Of a stretch of DNA of 18,017 bases, positions 13,409 to 18,017 are shown piece by piece (position 1 is the stretch's first letter; each line of letters begins with the position of its first letter). Position numbers and translations under genes: made by a program. The DNA comes from an uncultured Eubacteriales bacterium (lineage in GTDB: Bacteria > Bacillota > Clostridia > Oscillospirales > Oscillospiraceae). Location: contig UROL01000016.1 in the NCBI GenBank assembly GCA_900549495.1, positions 1 to 18,017 on the forward strand, given 5' to 3'. The notes under the pieces are model-generated. The model saw only the letters and a program-made list of their open reading frames with translations, did no database searches and was not told the origin of the DNA.

Positions 13409-16400
13409 GCAGCTGACCCCGGCCCAGGAGCTGGCAGTTCATAATCGGGGGGGCAAGCTGCTGGTCAGCGCCGCCGCCGGGTCTGGCAAGACCAAGGTTC
13501 TGGTGGATCGTCTGCTGGATTATCTGACGGATGAAAAGGACCCTGCCAACCTGGATGAATTCCTGATCATCACCTATACCAAGGCGGCGGCTCTGGAGCT
13601 TCGCAGTAAGATTGCATCCAAGCTCGCCCAGCGCATTGCCCAGCAGCCGGAGAACGCCCATTTGCAGCGCCAGCTCCAGCGGCTGTTCCTGACCCAGATT
13701 TCCACGGTGCACAGCTTTTGCACCGCGATTCTCCAGGAATATGCCTACCGGGTGAATCTGCCCGGGGATTTCCGGGTGGCGGAGGAGACGGAGTGCGCCG
13801 AAATTCGGGCGGCATTGATGAAGGATTTGCTGGAGCGGGCCTATGAAGACGACACGCTGGAAAACCATTTCCTGGAGTTTTTGGATTCCCAGGGGGTGGG
13901 GCGAAACGACGGTGCCGTCCCGGAAATTGTGGAGCAGGTCTACAACGCCGCCCGCTGCCATCTGAATCCCCAGCAGTGGCTGGAGGACTGCCTGCACCAC
14001 GTGGAGCTGGAAGAAATCACCGATGCGTCGGATACCATCTGGGGCCGGTATCTGATGGAGGACCTGTTCTCCTGGCTGGACGTGCAGATTTCGGCGCTTT
14101 CCGTCTGCCTAGAGCGGCTGCGCCGGGATAGGGGAGTGGAAAAGCCCATTGCCCTGATTGCCTCCATGGTGGAGCAGCTGAAGTTGCTGCGTAGCAGCAC
14201 CACCTGGGATCAGGTGCATGTTCGGAAAGATATCGATTATGGACGGCTGACCTTCTCCGGCAAGGAATATGACCCGGAGCTGGCGGAGCAGGTGAAGGTT
14301 ATCCGAAAAGCCTGCAAGGATGGGCTGGAAAGCCGCACCGTATGCTTTTCCAGCGATTCCCGCCAGGTGCTATCGGAGCTGCGGGCCTCCTCCGGGGCGG
14401 CCCAGGGCATTGTGTGGCTGGTGCGGCAGTTCGATGCGGATTTTACCCGGGTGAAGCGAAGCCGCCATATCCTGGATTTCAGCGACCTGGAACACAGCAC
14501 CCTGGATTTGCTTCTGGGCAAGAACCGCATGGGCCCCACCGCTGCCGCCCGGGAAATCGGTGCCCGGTTCCGGGAGATTATGGTGGATGAATACCAGGAC
14601 TCCAATGGCGTGCAGGATGCCATTTTCTCTGCCCTGACCCTACAGAAGCAGAACTGCTTCCTGGTGGGGGATGTGAAGCAGTCCATCTATCGCTTCCGTC
14701 TGGCAGACCCCCAGATTTTCCTGGATAAATACCGGGCCTATGTCCCGGCCCAGGAGGCGGAGCCGGGGGCGGGGAGAAAAATTATGCTCAGCCATAATTT
14801 CCGCTCCGGTATCGAGGTGATTTCCGGCATCAACGATGTGTTTGAGACTTGCATGAGCCCCCAGGTGGGGGGGCTGGTCTATGGCGAGGCGGAGGCCCTG
14901 CGGGAGGGGAAACCCCACATTCCCCTGAATGACACAGCAACGGAGCTGTATGTCCTGGACATTGCCGACGGTGCCGCCTATGCCAAGGAGGCGGCGTTTG
15001 CGGCGGAGCGGATCCGGCAGATGCTGGCCCAGGGTACCCAGGTCAGGGATGGCGACACCCTGCGCCCGGTGACGCCGGAGGATATCGTGATTCTTCTGCG
15101 CTCTCCCAACACCATGGGCGGTGCCTTCCGGGATGCCCTGGAGGCCGAGGGCCTGCGCTGTGCCATGGACGGCGGCACCGGTCTGCTGGATACCCAGGAG
15201 GTCAGCACCCTGCGGGCCCTGCTGCAAACCGTGTCCAATCCCCGGCAGGATATTCCACTGCTGTCGGCGTTGGCAAGTCCGGTTTTCGGCTTTACGGCAG
15301 ACGATTTGGCCGGCTTCCGTGGGGCGTGGAAGCGGGGCAGCCTTTACGATGCCCTGCGCCAGAGCACAGATGAAAAGGTAGTGAATTTCCTAACGGTTTT
15401 GGAGGAACTGCGAAACCAGGCCCGATTGGAGCCACTGACCAAGCTGCTGCAAAACTGCTTCCAGCGTACCCGGCTGGACAGCATCTTCGGCGCAATGCCC
15501 GGCGGTCAGGCCCGGCGGGAAAATTTGCAGAGCTTCTACCAGATTGCGGTGGAGTATGAGCAGGGCGGCTTGCGTACCCTGGGGCAGTTTCTGGAATATC
15601 TGGAATCTCTGAAGGATAAGCGGGCAGCCTCCGGCAGCAATGCCGGTTGCGTAACGCTGATGAGCATTCACAAGTCCAAGGGGTTGGAGTTCCCGGTGGT
15701 GTTCCTCTGTGGTTTATCTCACAGCTTCAATGGGGAAGATCAGAGGAAGCCTGTGCTCTGTGATAAGGATTTGGGCCTGGGTCTGGCAGTGGCGGACAAT
15801 GTCAACCGGGTTCGCTACAGCACCATTTCCAAGGCCGCAATCGCCGCCTCCGTCAAGGGGGAGAACATCAGTGAGGAACTTCGTGTCCTCTATGTGGCCA
15901 TGACCCGGGCCAAGGATCGGCTGGTGATGACCTGTACCATGAAAAATCCCCAATCCTATCTCACCAAGCTGGCCCGGCGGCTGATTCCCGGGGGAGAGCA
16001 GGCTGTATGCATGGAGGCCAGCTGCCCCGGGGACTGGATTCTGGCCACTGCCATGCAACGACTGGAGGCAGGGGAGCTGCACAATGTGGCCTGCCGGCCA
16101 GAGCGGCTGCATACGGACGACTATCCCTGGAAAATCCGGCTGGTGCAGCCCCAGGCGGCGGCCACCCAGAGCGTAGTTCCGGAGCAGGAAACCCAGCCCT
16201 TCCCGGAGGATACGCTTCCCCGCCTGCGGGCGGGACTGGCCTTCCGCTATGGGCATATCCCTGCCACCCAGGCACCCTCCAAGCAGACTGCCACCGGCAG
16301 AAAGGGCGGCGTCCGGGAGGAGGAGGCCCAGCAGGATACCCCCCGGAAACCGGAGCTCCGTGCCTGGCGCAAGCCCGCCTTCCGGGAAGCCCAGAGGCGG

Positions 16401-16904
16401 GGGACGGCCTATGGAAGCGCTGTCCATAGCGTGATGCAGTTCATCCGCTATGATGCCTGTACAGACGAGGATTCCGTCCGCCAGGAAATTGACCGCCTAC
16501 AGCAATGCGGTCTTCTGACCCAGGAGCAGGCGGATATGATTTCGCCCAGCCAGATTGCCGCCTTTTTCCGCACTCCCATTGGCCGGAAGCTCTGGGGCGG
16601 GGTGCCCTATATCCGGGAGTTCAAATTCTCCATTTTGGACAGCGGCGAAAAATACGGCGAAGGGCTGGAAGGGGAGCAGGTGCTCCTACAGGGCGTGGTG
16701 GACTGCGCTCTGCTGGAAGAGGATGGCATCACCATCCTGGACTTCAAGACAGACCACATCCGGCAGGAGGCCATGGAGGATGCCGTCGCCCGGTATCGCC
16801 CCCAGCTGGAAACCTATGCCGAGGCCCTCAGCCGCATCTATGAAAAGCCGGTGAAGCAGCGGCTGCTCTATTTCTTCCACCTGGGGCAGCTGGCTGAGGT
16901 GTAG
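13401..16904 (+). CDS. addA: ATP-dependent helicase/nuclease subunit A (AddA)
   Basis: AddA is the UvrD/Rep-type 3'-5' helicase with a C-terminal nuclease; with AddB it unwinds and degrades DNA from broken ends and responds to Chi. The 1167-residue protein shows all SF1 motifs: Walker A AAAGSGKT (Lys30), motif Ia TYTKAAALELRSKI, TVHSFC, motif II DEYQDS (Asp396-Asp400), motif III LVGDVKQSIYRFRLADP, motif IV SHNFRS, motif V MSIHKSKGLEFPVVFL and motif VI LRVLYVAMTRAKDRLVM. The nuclease core is near the end, VVDCALL and ILDFKTD (Asp1114, Lys1116). The length is close to the roughly 1230 residues of the Bacillus protein. Its start lies inside the end of addB, and a strong terminator follows 28 nt after the stop. 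Confidence 0.97.
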   Translation: MAEQLTPAQELAVHNRGGKLLVSAAAGSGKTKVLVDRLLDYLTDEKDPANLDEFLIITYTKAAALELRSKIASKLAQRIAQQPENAHLQRQLQRLFLTQISTVHSFCTAILQEYAYRVNLPGDFRVAEETECAEIRAALMKDLLERAYEDDTLENHFLEFLDSQGVGRNDGAVPEIVEQVYNAARCHLNPQQWLEDCLHHVELEEITDASDTIWGRYLMEDLFSWLDVQISALSVCLERLRRDRGVEKPIALIASMVEQLKLLRSSTTWDQVHVRKDIDYGRLTFSGKEYDPELAEQVKVIRKACKDGLESRTVCFSSDSRQVLSELRASSGAAQGIVWLVRQFDADFTRVKRSRHILDFSDLEHSTLDLLLGKNRMGPTAAAREIGARFREIMVDEYQDSNGVQDAIFSALTLQKQNCFLVGDVKQSIYRFRLADPQIFLDKYRAYVPAQEAEPGAGRKIMLSHNFRSGIEVISGINDVFETCMSPQVGGLVYGEAEALREGKPHIPLNDTATELYVLDIADGAAYAKEAAFAAERIRQMLAQGTQVRDGDTLRPVTPEDIVILLRSPNTMGGAFRDALEAEGLRCAMDGGTGLLDTQEVSTLRALLQTVSNPRQDIPLLSALASPVFGFTADDLAGFRGAWKRGSLYDALRQSTDEKVVNFLTVLEELRNQARLEPLTKLLQNCFQRTRLDSIFGAMPGGQARRENLQSFYQIAVEYEQGGLRTLGQFLEYLESLKDKRAASGSNAGCVTLMSIHKSKGLEFPVVFLCGLSHSFNGEDQRKPVLCDKDLGLGLAVADNVNRVRYSTISKAAIAASVKGENISEELRVLYVAMTRAKDRLVMTCTMKNPQSYLTKLARRLIPGGEQAVCMEASCPGDWILATAMQRLEAGELHNVACRPERLHTDDYPWKIRLVQPQAAATQSVVPEQETQPFPEDTLPRLRAGLAFRYGHIPATQAPSKQTATGRKGGVREEEAQQDTPRKPELRAWRKPAFREAQRRGTAYGSAVHSVMQFIRYDACTDEDSVRQEIDRLQQCGLLTQEQADMISPSQIAAFFRTPIGRKLWGGVPYIREFKFSILDSGEKYGEGLEGEQVLLQGVVDCALLEEDGITILDFKTDHIRQEAMEDAVARYRPQLETYAEALSRIYEKPVKQRLLYFFHLGQLAEV

Positions 16905-16925
16905 CTATTTTCTGCTTTCCCATAC

Positions 16926-16964
16926 AAAAATACCGGAGCAGCGCGAACTGTTCCGGCATTTTTT
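16926..16964. terminator. Bidirectional Rho-independent terminator between addA and the spoVA operon
   Basis: CCGGAGCAG (16933-16941) pairs with CTGTTCCGG (16948-16956) over 9 bp with one G-T pair and a CGCGAA loop. A run of T at 16959-16964 serves the plus strand (addA), and the AAAAA at 16926-16930 gives a U-tract on the minus strand (spoVA operon). It separates the two convergent operons. Confidence 0.9.
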
Positions 16965-16976
16965 ATCGGCAGCGGC

Positions 16977-17081
16977 TCAGCGGCACTGCTTCTGCTCCTG
17001 GTTCTGGGTCTTATTCTGGCTCTGGTTCTGATTCTGGCTTTGGTTCTGGCTTTGATTCTGGGTTCTGTTCTGCTGATTCAT
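16977..17081 (-). CDS. 34-residue Asn/Gln-repeat micropeptide at the end of the spoVA operon
   Basis: This small open frame reads MNQQNRTQNQ, SQNQSQNQNQ, SQNKTQNQEQ, KQCR and then TGA. It is built of degenerate QN/SQ dipeptides, with about two thirds of residues being Asn or Gln. GAGGAGG lies 8-9 nt before the ATG, among the best RBSs in the window. It starts 57 nt after the spoVAE stop and ends just before the shared terminator, so it is probably the last cistron of the spoVA operon and expressed in the forespore. I do not recognise a family; the Gln/Asn richness recalls gamma-type spore proteins, but the length and motif differ. The wobble positions vary between repeats (CAG/CAA, AAC/AAT), which favours selection on the peptide. 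Confidence 0.68.
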   Translation of the reverse strand: MNQQNRTQNQSQNQSQNQNQSQNKTQNQEQKQCR

Positions 17082-17138
17082 ATGGGTTTCCTCCTCAATA
17101 TGGTTGCGGCTTCCCGCTGTGATAGATTGCCCCAAAAT

Positions 17139-17495
17139 TCAGGCTTTATCCCTGGGCTTGAACAAAATTCCGGCAAGAAGTCCGAAAAAGATTGCCGCTG
17201 TAATCCCACCGGCGGTTGCCCTCAGCCCGCCGGTGAGGATGCCCAGGGCCCCCTTCTGTCGGACGGCCTCCTGAACACCCCGGGCCAGGGTTGCGCCGAA
17301 GCCGGTAAGGGGTACGGAGGCTCCGGCCCCGGCAAAGTCTATCAGCGGCTGGTAGAGACCGACGGCCCCCAGAATCACGCCGGTGACCACATAGCCTACC
17401 AGAATTCTGGCAGGAGTGAGATTCGTTCTGTCAATTAAAATCTGCCCGACAAGGCAGAACAGGCCTCCTATTAAAAATGCCTTTCCATAGTCCAT
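17139..17495 (-). CDS. spoVAE: Stage V sporulation protein AE (SpoVAE/SpoVAEB)
   Basis: This is a small inner-membrane component of the SpoVA channel that moves Ca-dipicolinic acid into the forespore and releases it on germination. At 118 residues it has the family length. It carries about four membrane segments (near 5-22, 30-48, 58-75 and 84-110) and the family-typical MDYGKAFLIGGLFCLVGQIL opening, TPARILVGYVVTGVILGA and a PLTGFGATLARG segment. The ATG abuts the spoVAD stop (TAA directly followed by ATG), with GGAGGT 9 nt upstream inside spoVAD. No frame damage is seen. Confidence 0.95.
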   Translation of the reverse strand: MDYGKAFLIGGLFCLVGQILIDRTNLTPARILVGYVVTGVILGAVGLYQPLIDFAGAGASVPLTGFGATLARGVQEAVRQKGALGILTGGLRATAGGITAAIFFGLLAGILFKPRDKA

Positions 17496-18017
17496 TTAGC
17501 TTGCACCTCCCCCAATGGCCACTGCGTGACATATTCCGGGGATGGGCAGCCCCTGCTGGGTGGAGGTGGGGGAGAGCAGCGCCCCGGTGCCGCAGAACAG
17601 AATTTTTTTCAGCTTTCCGGTGGAGAGCTGCCCCAGCAGGTGCCCGCACAGGGTGATGGCACTGCACCCGCAGCCGGAGCCGCCGGAGTGCACATCCTGC
17701 CGGGTGTTGTCAAAAACCATAGTGCCGCAGTCCGCCAATTTGCCGCCCAGCGCCAGCCCATCCCGGCTGGCCAGCTCCAGCAGCAAATCCTTCCCCAGCT
17801 GGCCCAGGTCACCGGTGACAATCAAGTCGTAGTCCTCAGGAGTCAGATTCAAATCCTCCAAATGGGCCCGGATGGTGGCGTAGGCCGCCGGGGCCATGGC
17901 TGCCCCCATATTTCCCGGGTCCTTGATGCCCAAATCCCTTACGGTGCCCACGGTACCGCAGAGGAGCCGGGGGCCCTGACCCTCGCTGCAAACCAGGGCG
18001 GCACCGGCGCCGGTGAC
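17496..18017 (-). CDS. spoVAD: Stage V sporulation protein AD (SpoVAD), N-terminus beyond the window
   Basis: SpoVAD is the cytoplasmic, thiolase-fold, dipicolinic acid-binding component of the SpoVA complex. The C-terminal 173 or so residues are visible, and the frame stays open to the right edge with recognisable family sequence (VTGAGAALVCSEGQGP). Family landmarks are DLGIKDPGNMGAAMAPAA, DYDLIVTGDLGQLGKD, SGGSGCGCSA and TGALLSPTSTQQG. Full-length members have about 335-340 residues, so roughly half is missing. The valine codon GTG at 17951 is an internal residue, not a start. The operon promoter, expected to depend on sigma-G, lies outside the window. Confidence 0.96.
   Translation of the reverse strand, partial: VTGAGAALVCSEGQGPRLLCGTVGTVRDLGIKDPGNMGAAMAPAAYATIRAHLEDLNLTPEDYDLIVTGDLGQLGKDLLLELASRDGLALGGKLADCGTMVFDNTRQDVHSGGSGCGCSAITLCGHLLGQLSTGKLKKILFCGTGALLSPTSTQQGLPIPGICHAVAIGGGAS

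Noticed and set aside
16981..17075. The TCTGG/TTCTG tract read as a simple DNA repeat or microsatellite
   Set aside because: On the minus strand it is one uninterrupted frame with start, stop, strong RBS and synonymous variation, so a coding explanation fits better, though replication slippage may have shaped it.

Overview
The window looks like a chromosomal segment of an endospore-forming Clostridia bacterium, most likely a high-GC gut member of the Oscillospiraceae/Ruminococcaceae. The reasons are an estimated GC content in the upper fifties, AGGAGG-type ribosome binding sites, AddAB rather than RecBCD, a spoVA operon, a short BlaR1-type M56 peptidase paired with a BlaI regulator, and a palindromic GCTCCCTC/GAGGGAGC intergenic element of a kind I recall from such genomes. 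The species assignment is inference.

Layout, left to right. (1) 1-120: a REP-like palindromic repeat. (2) 130-3031, minus strand: a zinc uptake operon read as zur-znuA-znuC-znuB, tightly packed with two ATGA overlaps. It is preceded by a clear sigma-A promoter and by two 7-1-7 Fur-family boxes, one perfect and one with a single mismatched pair. (3) 3183-6697, plus strand: a strong promoter, an amino-acid-type solute-binding lipoprotein broken by a one-base frameshift near 3622, and a translationally coupled hybrid histidine kinase with a receiver domain, closed by a strong terminator. (4) 6756-8544, minus strand: a promoter, a small secreted cysteine-rich protein of unknown function, and an orphan family-1-like extracellular solute-binding protein with no permease nearby. 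(5) 8602-10013, minus strand: a BlaI-family repressor overlapping a short M56 (BlaR1-like) membrane metallopeptidase that lacks a penicillin-sensor domain, with its own promoter and terminator. (6) 10111-16964, plus strand: addB-addA, the two-subunit helicase-nuclease for double-strand break repair, with an 8-nt gene overlap. (7) 16926-18017, minus strand: spoVAD (cut by the window edge), spoVAE, and a previously unlisted 34-residue Asn/Gln-rich peptide gene with a strong RBS. This operon and addBA converge on one bidirectional terminator.

Functionally, the zinc operon is a complete uptake system with its own sensor. The SBP/kinase pair resembles a split BvgS/EvgS sensor in which the Venus-flytrap domain is a separate lipoprotein; no DNA-binding response regulator lies in the window. 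The 8-mer TGTGTACA occurs three times, each time in an intergenic gap of the kinase and orphan SBP block (3211, 6697, 8479), and I did not find it elsewhere by eye. The least described items are the frameshifted split sensor, the Cys-rich secreted protein with its orphan SBP, and the N/Q-repeat micro-ORF at the end of the spoVA operon. No tRNA, rRNA, CRISPR array, insertion sequence or phage gene was seen, and there is no gene-free stretch longer than 300 bases.
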